Shown here: piece by piece, positions 36,099-46,393 of the stretch | How the letters are laid out: every line of letters begins with the position of its first letter | How positions within the stretch are numbered: the first letter of the stretch is position 1 | Assembly: GCF_963678975.1 (NCBI RefSeq) | Contig: NC_089280.1 | Location: forward strand, 15,784,780 to 15,848,779 | From: Dysidea avara | Lineage: Eukaryota > Porifera > Demospongiae > Dictyoceratida > Dysideidae | Direction of reading: 5' to 3' | DNA length: 64,000 bases | Made by a program: the position numbers and the translations under genes | The notes under the pieces: model-generated | Database searches by the model: none | What the model saw: the letters and a program-made list of their open reading frames with translations, nothing else | Told to the model about the DNA's origin: nothing

Positions 36099-36359
36099 CT
36101 TTTTTGACCAGTGAAACCTCCTAGTTATAACTACACAAGCCGTGTATAAATACATTCTGTGGGATCAAGGTTTTTTCATATCAAGAAGTGAAAATGTTTA
36201 GTTTCAGTGAAAATCTTTGTCCTTATTGTGTGAGGCCTATATTTCTTTTATCAAGTTGTTTAAGCATGGAGGTTTTGTTATAACTGTAGTGTTTGGTGTT
36301 CTGTCTATGTGATTTCAGCAATGCCCTTATGTTTATAGCAATATGTTATTATTCTGTTA

Positions 36360-36495
36360 GCAAAAACAGTGAAAAATCATATGATCACCTCACTACTTGT
36401 GATCGCCATAAGGCAATTCGGGAGGCAGCAGACTTAGAGTACCGAAAGAATGCTGAAAGAATGAAATTGCAGTATGCAAAAGTTAAACATTGTTA
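36360..36495 (+). pseudogene. possible 3' exon of the Ginger transposase
   Basis: An exon-like frame encodes YDHLTTCDRHKAIREAADLE, then YRKNAERMKLQYAKVKHC and a stop. It starts near a TTAG acceptor. Its basic, helical RHKAIREAA segment resembles the region after the integrase core in KRBA2-like proteins. A further piece near 36663 (EPLNDYCHSCGMIGLVDDD) may be another exon. Confidence 0.4.
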
Positions 36496-37493
36496 AGTTA
36501 AACATTGTAGACAACACTTATGTGCATGCATTGGTTTGACATCCAGGTCAATAGTATGGTGTTCACATGCATTTATACGTAGTATAGTGCATCAATAGAA
36601 GTCAATGCCTTGTGATAATTATAATCCTGTGGAGAAAACATATATATTTTTTTGTTTATTTAGAACCATTGAATGACTATTGCCATTCCTGTGGAATGAT
36701 TGGTTTGGTGGATGATGATACAACTCCCTTGGTAAGCTCTAGTTACATTAACGAATCTTGTATTTATGTGTGTGAACTCTGTATAGGTCAGGTGCAATAG
36801 TTACTCATGGGGGTACCACAGACAGTGCTTAAGAAGGCATGAAGTGACAATCTCACAGGACGAAAACAGTTTTAACTTTGTAGGGCCATGCTGTTCAAAG
36901 AATGGGCCTGTGTTTGTGTATAGCTAACTGCTGTATTGGAGCTAATTCCAAGTTAAAATTGTAACTTTGTCACAAGCTGAATTTGAATATTAAAAAATCA
37001 ATTAGATCTATACTGAATATAAATATTGTGTTCTAGCTAGTACATCAGGGGCGTGGTGTTGGATGTGTGCTCCATGCAGGAACTTGATCAGACAGAATGC
37101 ACCTTATCCAATCCAACTGCAGAGTACGCAAAGGAACCTTGGAGGGAGAGATAGTCAATACAGAGAAAGCGGAACCGTCTTGACCCATGTTCCTTGTAGT
37201 AAACATATAGCTATCAAGGGGCTTATTAAAGTTATATAAAAGAAAATGAAAAAATTGGATCACATTAGACCATTAGAATCATTAATAACCAGTCGTAAAC
37301 ACGATAATTATTGGTAGCATCATTTGCAATCCATGCCATCTACCAATCTGTGGGCAGAGCAGTAAACTTCCCAATCTGTGGGGCTTATTACACCTCTCTG
37401 AAAGCAGCCATAATACGCACTTGATCAGCCAAGAACGTAACGGCGGTACACTGAATGGACCAGAATCCAAAGAGTTCATAAAATGCGCAGCTC

Positions 37494-37606
37494 TTACGGT
37501 AGTTCACAAATTGCGCAACAATTTATAAATTGTTGCGCATTTTATGAATTCACAAAATGCGCAGCGCAATTTATAAACTGCGCAAATTCACAGATTGCGC
37601 CTAACA
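37494..37606 (-). repeat. Ginger right TIR
   Basis: Inverted counterpart of 32727-32830, ending GCGCCTAACA. It includes the palindrome GCGCAACAATTTATAAATTG. Confidence 0.85.
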
Positions 37607-37629
37607 GTGACACCCCTTGCAATAGAGTA

Positions 37630-38368
37630 CCGTATAGCGGGAAATTTTCGAAAGGTTAAATATTCGAAAAATTCGAAAATAACAATGTGTTTCCGAAAAT
37701 ATTTTTTCGAAAATAGTACATCCCGGCTTTGAAATGACAATCAAAGAAAGTATGGTTAGGTATATATATATGAATGATTTTTGCGAGTGCACGCATGCAT
37801 AGTTTCTACTTATATCAGTTATCTATAGGCCTAATGTATTAGTCTATAGCTAGGCACTGGGGCACAAACAAGTAGCTAGCCATATAGCTATAGCTAAATA
37901 CCATGCATGCGCGTGTATATGAGTGAGCACGAATGACGCCATGAGTCTTGAAGCCTATAAGAGCTCGAGAGACCAGAAATTACTAGGAAAGACTATAATT
38001 ATCAGCAAACATCTTTATGGGCTGAAAAACGCCATGTACTTAGCTATGGTTCAATCCGCAGCTCGATCCGCAGGCCTCTGAGGCGAAGTCCGCCAAGCAA
38101 CATGGTTCAACCTACAAATTAAGGAAGACTCTAGGGTAGCTAGACGAGATTCTATCAAAGCTAGATTGGGTGTTTATCTAGCTATACTGAACAATCAAAG
38201 CAGCTATGTATGAGATGAACGCAACCATGCACTGTTAGTTTCCTCTGTGAATTAATTATCTACTGTGCGGCGCGGTAAAGAGGCATTGTTTCGAAAATAT
38301 TTTTTCGAATTTCCAATCAAGCACTCTTTCTCGAAAATTTAACCTTTCGAAAATTTCCCGCTATACGG
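37630..38368. mobile_element. 739-bp MITE, TIR CCGTATAGCGGGAAATTTTC, TA target
   Basis: Inverted ends of about 85 bp, rich in TTCGAAAA, with TA directly outside (37628-37629 and 38369-38370). No coding potential was recognised. It resembles 11678-11952 in its CCGTA start and TA target but not in the rest. Confidence 0.75.
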
Positions 38369-38370
38369 TA

Positions 38371-38709
38371 ACTTACCGCCCACTTACAGTCGATTGCAGA
38401 ATTGTTGAAATTTCTCTTCCCGTGCCGTAAACATTCCGTGGGCTGGAAAACTATCTGTAGTGACGCCGGATCAGCCGGACTGAGGAAAAAGATTAGTGTG
38501 GTTCAATTGCTGTTGAATCCGTGGCAAGGACAATAAAATTTACTCACAAGGAGCATTACGGAAACACTCACGGTACGGCATACCTTTTTCAAGAATCCTG
38601 CAACCGACTGTAGTGTGAAGTTTCGATTGTGGATGCTGGCTCGGCTACACACCTCGAAATAAAATTAATATGCGTTTATAATGTCATACGTACGTAGAAT
38701 ATACTATAT
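38371..38709. other. spacer, nothing recognised
   Basis: Unique-looking sequence between the MITE and a LINE fragment. Confidence 0.5.
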
Positions 38710-39109
38710 CTATTGTCAGTTTCCTCCTCAGAGTCTGGTGCGTGGCTTGGTGCTCTACCTGTACCTAATGAATCTTTGAAGATTGCTCTTGGTCTACGTC
38801 TTGGTGTTCCCATCGTTGTCGAGCATACGTGTCACGGTGTGTTTGTGGCAGTATTAAAAGTTGATGTTTTTGGAACTCACGGTTTATCTTGCAGGCGTAG
38901 TGGAGGCCGTATTCCTCGGCACGCTGCAGTGAATGAAACTATTCGTCGTGCTCTGGTGTCTGGAGGGAAAAGACATGTTTGACTGTATGCTAAAGCAAAT
39001 ATGCTATACAAAATTCTAACTAGCTTAACTACCAAGCTAAGTACTTTAACTACAAAACTAGCTACCTTAACTACAAAACAACCTTAATTAATAACTTAGT
39101 TCAACAAGT

Positions 39110-39985
39110 CTATATGCCATCTTCTGGGCATAAGCCATAATGCCTCAGGATCATTTTGGCATTATATCGCCAGAGAGTAACTGACAAGCGCTGAAGCAAT
39201 TGTTTCCTTGCTAACTGTCTGGGAATACCACTTTTAACAGTGGTACGGTCGGCAATCCGGCGTGGATAAGGTTGATAAAGCAAATGGTGTCCAAACACCA
39301 AACGACTCGCAAACCAGGGGAAAAAATTCACCACCATGGTTGTTAACAGTTTCCAAATATTTAATATGGCCTAATGGTCATCCTTAGCCTCCTCACCGGC
39401 AGCAGCAGCTACCCCAGCCTTAGATGCAGCAGCGGAAATAAAGGAAGGCTGAGTTGTGCACTTGACAGAGAGGTCAAAGTAAGCAGGACGGCCTAGAGTA
39501 AAATCAGGATGGTAAATGTCCCCAGGACGAGTTTGATCAGAGGCAATGCTTTGCTCATGGAGAACACCAGGGTGATCTTGCAGTAGAGCATGATGTACTA
39601 TAGAAACAAGAGCATCATGGCATTGGATACGTAGTGGGCCATGAGAGCAACCAAGAAGATGGTCACCAAACTGATCTATGACAGACAAACATGTACGACA
39701 AAGTGGTAACAATGGGAAAAGAGGAACACCCAACCATAAATGGACAGCGATAACAAACTCATGTGGAGAAAAGGCCAAACCCAATGTTGGTTGAGGGATG
39801 GCCTTCAGCCAGCCACTGCTGACACCAGAGGAGTGAGCAACAGCACGTAAACGAGCCTGGTCACGGATTGTGGAGGTGTTGAAAATGCTTGCAAATAATT
39901 GATCATCAAGGGAAGCCTGTAAGTCATTTTGGGAAGATAAGTTAGAAGGCAAGATGGATAGACTTTGGAATAGGAGATAGCACAA
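39110..39985 (-). pseudogene. nested LINE endonuclease region
   Basis: The 39371-39985 frame encodes GWLKAIPQPTLGLAFSPHEF, then HLWLGVPLF, a CxxCx9HxxxC knuckle (CRTCLSVIDQFGDHLLGC) and RPGDIYHPDFTLGRPAYFDL, the restriction-like endonuclease signature. After its stop the region to 39110 continues in another register with LASRLVFGHH-like and LLQRLSVTLWRYNAKMILRH sequence. This is a different subfamily from the host LINE. It lacks RT and is broken. Confidence 0.65.
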
Positions 39986-40064
39986 TTTTCACCTGGAAAA
40001 AAGGAAGTCACATCAAAATTTGGTGCTAAACGGGACACCAAAATCCGGGCTGAGTTACAGGAAC

Positions 40065-40236
40065 CCAAAAAGGCTGGATGTGAAGAGGCTGGCTGGCTGG
40101 ATGTGTCTGGAGGTGTACCAAAAAGGCTGGCTAGCTGGTAACCCAAAAAGGCTGGCTGGCTGGTAACCCAAAAAGGCTGGCTGGCTGGTAACCCAAAAAG
40201 GCTGGCTGGCTGGTAACCCAAAAAGGCTGACTGGAT
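40065..40236. repeat. 25-bp tandem repeat (AACCCAAAAAGGCTGGCTGG type)
   Basis: About six units. ORFs through it read FGLPASQPFW in several frames and are repeat artefacts. Confidence 0.85.
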
Positions 40237-40761
40237 GTGTCTGGAGGTGTACCTGCTGTTTTGGAGCCAGTCGGTGTGTGTCGTAATGATGGTAAGAGGC
40301 CAGATGGCATGTCATTGATTCCTTGGTCACGGGGCTTTGCTCTGGGACTTTACCTGTTCAGACACCCTGGCCCCATCTAATTTATCTACTTCTGCAAGTG
40401 GTGCCAGCCGGCTGGCAAACTCTGCAGAGTCAGCTAAGTTCAGAAAGTATTCTCTGATTCCATCATTTCACTTCTCCCCTTTATGTGTTGAGATTCTGGG
40501 TGCTTGGGGATCATGTGCACGCTCATTAGTGAGGTGGATAGGTTCCTGGGTAATGGAACAGTCTGGTGATAATAGGACCACCCAATTTTTGATTCAGAAA
40601 GTTGCCATTGATGTTCAACGTGGCAATGCTGCTTCTGTAATGGCAACAATACCATCATCCCAGGACTGTGCAGAGTTTGCCTCTCTGCCCACTGTTTAAG
40701 TGTTTTATATTATTATCATTGTGGTTGTATATAGCTTGTAAATATCTCATGTAAAAAAATA

Positions 40762-41640
40762 TCAAGACACACGGTAGTGTGTCGTGCGGCCCAAGAAGCC
40801 GGCGCGCAACCCCGTGAGTATATTGACAGGAAGAAAGAGAACGCAATTTTCGCACCTCCGTAGCTCTGTGCTGCCTTGATGAAACAAGACAAAGTTTGCT
40901 GTGTAGATTCTCTCCACCTTCAGTACTCCACATTCCAAATTTGAGCGAAATCGCTTCAGGCATTCCTGAGATATTCGACTTCAAAAGTTGGCTTAGTTTC
41001 TTCGTTTTTTTCTTCTTATTTTTCTTCCTCTTTTCGCACACTTACAAAAACTGCTATAAAACGCGAACGCGTTATCCGATTGCCTTGAAATTTGGCACAC
41101 AGAAGGGGGGTATAAAGGCGCATCTCAGTACCAACTTTGGCTGGAATACCATAAACAGGCAAAGAGTTATGAGCGATTATGCACGAAAAATAACACCAAT
41201 ATGTTGTCACGCCTACAGGGTAAACCGCGTATGGGAAGAAGCTGAAAATCGGTGGGTGAATAGGTTAACTATTGAACCTCAAACCTTTTGTGGTTTGAAA
41301 GAAATCGAGCTAAAAACCAGGAAGATACAGCGAAAAAATCAACAGTGTGTAACAATTACGCAATCGAGATTAGCTAATTTTTAATTTTTGAATTTTATTA
41401 TTATTATTATTATTATTATGCTTGCCACGCCTACCAGATAAACCACTTGGGGTAATGCTTTGAAAATCGCTGTACAGATGGAGTTATCATCTTAGAAAGG
41501 CTCTTCAATGGTGTAGAAGAATCAGCCTTAAAGCCACGGAGTTATTATAACACGAAATCTTGGTGTAGCAAGTGCAAGATCGAGATACTCTAATAGAGCA
41601 GTCATCCTAATAGAGCAGTCACCCTGAACAGAATTCAAGA
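40762..41640 (+). repeat. head and core of copy 3
   Basis: Contains the longest version of the shared frame (40896-41384, 162 codons), with IALKFGTQKGGIKAHLST and VMSDYARKITPICCHAYRVN. An ATT/TTA microsatellite sits at 41396-41419. Confidence 0.7.
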
Positions 41641-44600
41641 GATCAGTTAGAAATAAGTAACCTGTATAGAGATCAGCTACAAACAAATCACCCTGTAGAG
41701 AGTTCAGCTACAAACAATTCACCCTGTTCAGACATCAGTTAGAAGAAATTTTCTTGTAGAGAGTTCAGTTACAAACAAATCACCCTGTTGAAAGATCAGC
41801 TAGAAGATGTCACCTTGTAGATAGTTCAGTTACAAAGAAACCACCATGTAGAGAATTCAGCTACAAACTAGTGACCCTGTAGATACATCAGCTAGAAGAA
41901 GTTACCTTGTAGAGAGTTCAGCTACAAAGAAACCATTCTGTAAAGAGCTCAGCTGCAAACAAATCACCTATACAGAATTCAGCTACAAACAAATCACCCT
42001 GTAGAGAGATCAGCTAGAAGAAGTTACCTTGTAGATAGTTCAGCTACAAACAAATCATCCTGTAGAGAGATCAGCTAGAAGAAGTTACCTTGTAGATAGT
42101 TCAGCTACAAACAATTCACCCTGTACAGAGCTCAGTTAAAAGAGGTTTCCTTGTAGAAAGTTCAGCTACAAACAAATCACCCTGTAGAGAGATAAGTAAG
42201 AAGAAGTTACCTTGTAGATCGTTCAGCTACAAACAATTCACCCTGTAAAGAGATCAGCTAGAAGAAGTTACCTTGTAGAGAGTTCAGCTACAAAGAAACC
42301 ATCATGTAGAGAATTCAGCTGCAAACAAATCATGTATAGAGAGTTCACCTACAAACAAATCTCCCTGTAGAGAGATCAGCTAGAAGAAGTTTCCTTGTAG
42401 AGAGTTCTGCTACAAACAAATCACCCTGTAGAAAGATCAGCTAGAAGAAATCACCTTGTAGAGAGTTCAGCTTCAAAGAAACAATCATGTGAGAGTTCAG
42501 GTACAAACAAATTTTCCTGTAGAGAGATCAGCTAGAAGAAGTTACCTTGTAGAGAGTTCAGCTACAAAGAAACCATCATGTAGATAGTTCAGGTATAAAC
42601 AAATCACCCTGTAGAAAGATCAGCTACAGAAGAAATCACCTTGTAGAGAGTTCAGCTACAAAGAAACCATCATGTAGAGAGTTCAGCTACAAACAAATCG
42701 GCCTGTAGAGAGATCAGCTAGAAGAAATTACCTTGTAGAGAGTTCAGCTACAAAGAAACCATCATGTAGAGAGTTCAGCTGCAAACAAATCACCTGTAGA
42801 GAGTTAAGCTACAAACAAATCTCCCTGTAGAGAGATCAGCTAGAAGAAGTCACCTTGCAGGGAGTTCAGTTACAAAGAAATAAACCATGTAGAGAGTTCA
42901 GCTGCAAACAAATCACCTGTAGAGAGTTCAGCTAGAAACAAGTCACCCTGTAGAGAGATCAGCTAGAAACAAGTCACCTTGTAGAGAGTTCAGCTAGAAG
43001 AAGTCACATTGTAGAGCTACAAAGAAACTACCATGTAGAGTTCAGCTGCAAACAAATCACCCTGTAGAGAACTCAGCTACAAACAAATCGCCCTGTAGAA
43101 AGATTAGCTAGAAGAAGTTACCTTATAGGGAGTTCAGCTATGAACAGATCACCCTGTAGAGAGTTCAGCTACAAACAAATCACCCTGTAGAGAGTTAAGT
43201 TACAAAGAAACCACCATGTAGAGAGTTCAGCTGCAAAAAAAATTAATCACTGTGTAGAAAGTTCAGCTAGAAGAAGTCACCTTGTAGAGAGTTAAGCTGC
43301 AAATAAATCACCCTGTAGAGAATTCAGCTACAAACAAATCACCCTGTAGAAAGATCAGCTAGAAGAAGTTACCTTGTAGAGAGTTCAGCTACAAAGAAAC
43401 CACCATGTAGAGAGTTCAGCTGCAAACAAATCACCTGTAGAGAGTTCAGCTAGAAACAAGTCACCCTTAGAGAGATCAGCTAAAAACAAGTCACCCTGTA
43501 GAGAGTTCAGCTAGAAGAAGTCACATTGTAGAGAGTTCAGCTACAAAGAAACTACCACGTAGAGAGTTCAGCTGCAAACAAATCATCCTGTAGAGAGTTC
43601 AGCTAGAAGAAGTCACCTTTTAGAGAGTTCAGCTACAAAGCAACCACCATGTAAAGAGTTCAGCTGCAAAAAACTCAATCACCTTGTAGAAAGATCGGCT
43701 AGAAGAAGTTACCTTGTAGAGAGTTCAGCTACAAAGAAACCACCATGTAGAGAGTTCAGCTGCAAACAAATCACCTGTAGAGAGTTCAGTTAGAAACAAG
43801 TCACCCTGTAGAGAGTTCAGCTAGAAGAAGTCACATTGTAGAGAGTTCAGCTACAATGAAACTCCCATGTAGAGAGTTCAGCTGCAAACAAATCACCCTG
43901 TAGAGAACTCAGCTACAAACAAATATGCAGTGTAAAAAGATCAGCTAGAAGAAGTTACCTTGTAGAGAGTTCAGCTACAACGAAACCACCATGTAGAGAG
44001 TTCAGCTACAAACAAATCACCTGTAGAGAGTTCAGCTAGAAACAAGTCACCCTGTAGAGAGATCAGCTAGAAACAAGTCACCTTGTAGAGAGTTCAGCTA
44101 GAAGAAGTCACATTGTAGAGAGTTCAGCTACAAAGAAACTACCATTTAGAGAGTTCAGCTGCAAACAAATCACCCAGTAGAAAGTTCAGCTATGAACAGA
44201 TCACCCTGTTGAGAGTTCAGTTAGAAACAAGGAATCCTGTAGAGAGATCACCTAGAAGTATCGCCTTGTAGAGAGTTCAGCTACAAACAAATCACCTGTA
44301 GAGAGTTCAGCTACAAACAAATCACCCTGTAGAGAGTTCAGCTACAAAGAAACCATTCTGTAAAGAGCTCAGCTGCAAACAAATCACTTGTACAGAATTC
44401 AGCTACAAACAAATCACCCTGTAGAGAGATCAGCAAGAAGAAATTACCTTGTAGATAGTTCAGTTACAAACAAATCACCCTGTAGAAAGATCAGTTAGAA
44501 GAGGTTACCTTGAAGAAAGTTCAGCTACAAAGAAACCATTTTGTAAAGAGCTCAGCTGCAAACAAATCACCTGTACAGAATTCAACTACAAACAAATCTC

Positions 44601-44990
44601 CCTGTAGAGAGATCAGCTAGAAGAAATTACCTTGTAGAGAGTTCAGCTACAAAGAAACCACCATGTAGAGAGTTCAGCTGCAAAGAAATCACCCTGTAGA
44701 AAATTCTGCCAGAAACAAATTGCCCTGTAGAAAGATCAGTTAGAAGAAGTTACCTTTTAGAGAGTTCAGCTACAAAGAAACCATTCTGTAAAGAGCTCAG
44801 CTGCAAACAAATCACCTATACAAAATTCAGCTACAAACACATCACCCTGTAGAGAGATCAGCTAGAAGAAGTTACCTTGTAGATCGTTCAGCTACAAACA
44901 ATTCACCCTGTAGAGAGAGCAATTAGAAGAAGTCACCTTGTAGAGTGTTCAGTTACAAAGAAACCACCATGGAGATTTCTGTAATCAATA
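41640..44990 (+). repeat. 31-bp minisatellite array of copy 3
   Basis: Roughly 105 units with the same alternating variants as copy 2. They are tandem without spacers, so this is not a CRISPR array. Confidence 0.9.
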
Positions 44991-45699
44991 TATGTGACCG
45001 GATTTGCGAAAAGGGGTCTTCCACACACATCCAATTCCGTAAACGTTGGAGACCATAACTCAGTGTTCAAGTAACATATTAACCTGAAAATTTCACCATG
45101 TATTCAGTTATAGTGGTGCTCACCACTGCCCAAATATCAAGGCAATAGCTCTTTCCAATCTGAAGTTATCAATTGTCAAAGTTGGCAAATTGGATGTGTG
45201 TGGAAGACCCCTTTTCGCAAATGCGGTCAAATATGTATTATACAGTATATATAATTTGTACATTTACTGATAAAATATTTAAAGTACATCTACTTCATCT
45301 TTTCTTCTTCCTGTAGTAAAGAAAAAAACGTAGGTTAAAAAAGTCCCAAAGCTGGTATACAAATACAAAAAGAAATGAAATCTAATCCAAAACAGCCAAG
45401 CTGTAAAAAAAGTGTGCGGCCCTCAGAAAGGCTATGGTGAAAAAAGATGTGAAATCCAAGGTGGCGGCCAAGAAATGGCTGTGATGGTAGGTTAATGGTA
45501 AAAATTTTAATAATGACAATTTAGGTAAATTTTGTGAAGCGGCACAAAAATTCACCTGAATTGTCTTTATTAAAATTTTTACCATTAACCTACCATCACA
45601 GCCATTTCTTGGCCGCCACCTTGGATTTCACATCTTTTTTCACCATAGCCTTTCTGAGGGCCGCACACTTTTTTTACAGCTTGGCTGTTTTGGATTAGA
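44991..45699 (+). repeat. tail of copy 3
   Basis: An extra inverted pair lies at about 44996-45230 (GACCGGATTTGCGAAAAGGG with its near-inverse CCCTTTTCGCAAATGCGGTC). It is followed by the standard tail, with a palindrome from 45380 to 45700. The extra foldback is absent from copies 2 and 4 and is probably a separate MITE. Confidence 0.75.
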
Positions 45700-46393
45700 T
45701 ATATATATATATATAAATATAATATATATATTATACTATCTATGATAATGTACGGTAATTCTGAATGATTGAGCTGATACAGCAATCTTGCAACATGTGG
45801 TTAATCTTGCGTGTGCACTCACTCTGTACTCATGCAATGTTAGTAACTGTACATTCCCAGAAAAAGCAAAACACTTCAACTGTAGATAATAACATCCCAT
45901 AAGAAGTAAAATATGAGTAGTGACACTCATGTGCCATCATCAATTCATGACCTCAAATAAAAATTAAATCTCAATACTTGAGTAGAGATACCGAGTATTT
46001 TAATGTGCTAACTACTACATTGTACCTTATTAGAATAACACAATGTGTGTCCTTACTAGCTAGCTAAGTATTGCTACTTCTTGTAGATGTGATGAGCAGT
46101 GCTGATCACTCTTTGTGTGTGCATTCATGTTATAACACATTGTTCAACTTCTGAAGGGTGATAGCAAATGCAAAGTCCTTACGTACCATGAAGCAGAAAT
46201 TGATTCTAGATACTCTAGCAGAAAAACTTGAAGCTTAAGTTTTCAAAGTTTGTAACTGATTCCAAAAGACAATGTATAATAGATAAAAAATTGTAAAAAC
46301 AAAAAATCAACAAATTTTTTCTAACGGTATACATACGACATACCGACATAGTTTATCCACATTACAATGACCTCTTATTGATGTGTACTGTAG
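45700..46393. other. spacer with AT microsatellite
   Basis: An AT repeat at 45700-45735, then unique AT-rich sequence upstream of the first + strand TRAPPC10-like exon. No further exon was recognised. Confidence 0.5.

Larger units (their letters stand above)
32727..37606 (+). mobile_element. Ginger1-like DNA transposon, 4.88 kb, 4-bp target duplication GTGA
   Basis: Ends TGTTAGGCGC and GCGCCTAACA are the tips of ~105-bp inverted repeats. GTGA lies directly outside both (32723-32726 and 37607-37610). TGTNR/YNACA tips, 4-bp duplications and a gypsy-like integrase used as transposase are the published hallmarks of Ginger1 elements. The interior holds several exons of an integrase-like protein with introns. 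An in-frame stop and frame disruptions suggest a dead copy. Confidence 0.8.
38967..40236 (-). mobile_element. LINE fragment nested in another LINE
   Basis: This insert interrupts the + strand LINE and reads on the - strand. Its 5' side (about 40065-40236) is a 25-bp tandem repeat, and the C-terminal coding region follows. It is bounded by GTGTCTGGAGG repeats; a third copy of that string lies at 40103-40113 inside the tandem region, so the exact 5' edge is uncertain. Confidence 0.55.
38713..40759 (+). pseudogene. LINE C-terminal region (endonuclease type R2/CRE), split by a nested insertion
   Basis: The first part (38713-38966) encodes ESGAWLGALPVPNESLKIAL, GLRLGVPIVVEHTCHGVF and FGTHGLSCRRSGGRIPRHAA, and ends IRRALVSGG. 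The second part (from 40237) resumes with VPAVLEPVGVCRNDGKRPDG, then SLIPWSRG, a one-base shift near 40337, LLWDFTCSDTLAPSNL and IQRGNAASVMATIP, with a stop before 40700. GTGTCTGGAGG is repeated at both edges (38956-38966 and 40237-40247), consistent with an 11-bp target duplication of the insert. A short 3' UTR and A-rich end reach 40759, where copy 3 of the satellite element begins. Confidence 0.7.
40762..45699 (+). mobile_element. Helitron/Helentron-like satellite element, copy 3
   Basis: A full-length copy with the same order as copy 2: TCAAGACACACGGTAGTGTG after an A, the GC-rich block, a diverged core, the 31-bp array, and the tail palindrome ending GGATTAGA before a T. The insertion point is the A-rich 3' end of a LINE. 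This is the most diverged core of the four. No Rep/helicase ORF was seen. Confidence 0.6.

Noticed and set aside
32727-37606. Gypsy LTR retrotransposon (because of the integrase)
   Set aside because: No LTRs, RT or protease; the ends are inverted, start TGTTAGG and have a 4-bp duplication, as in a DNA transposon.
39805-40330. ORFs repeating FGLPASQPFW
   Set aside because: They read a 25-bp tandem repeat whose length lets several frames stay open; no gene evidence.
40762-40830. GC-rich head as a CpG-island promoter or RNA gene
   Set aside because: The same block marks the end of every copy of the repeat family, so it is the element terminus. No tRNA or rRNA fold was recognised.
19976-44990. 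CRISPR-like array of ~31-bp repeats
   Set aside because: The units are joined head to tail without spacers and vary gradually, as in a minisatellite. The genome is animal.
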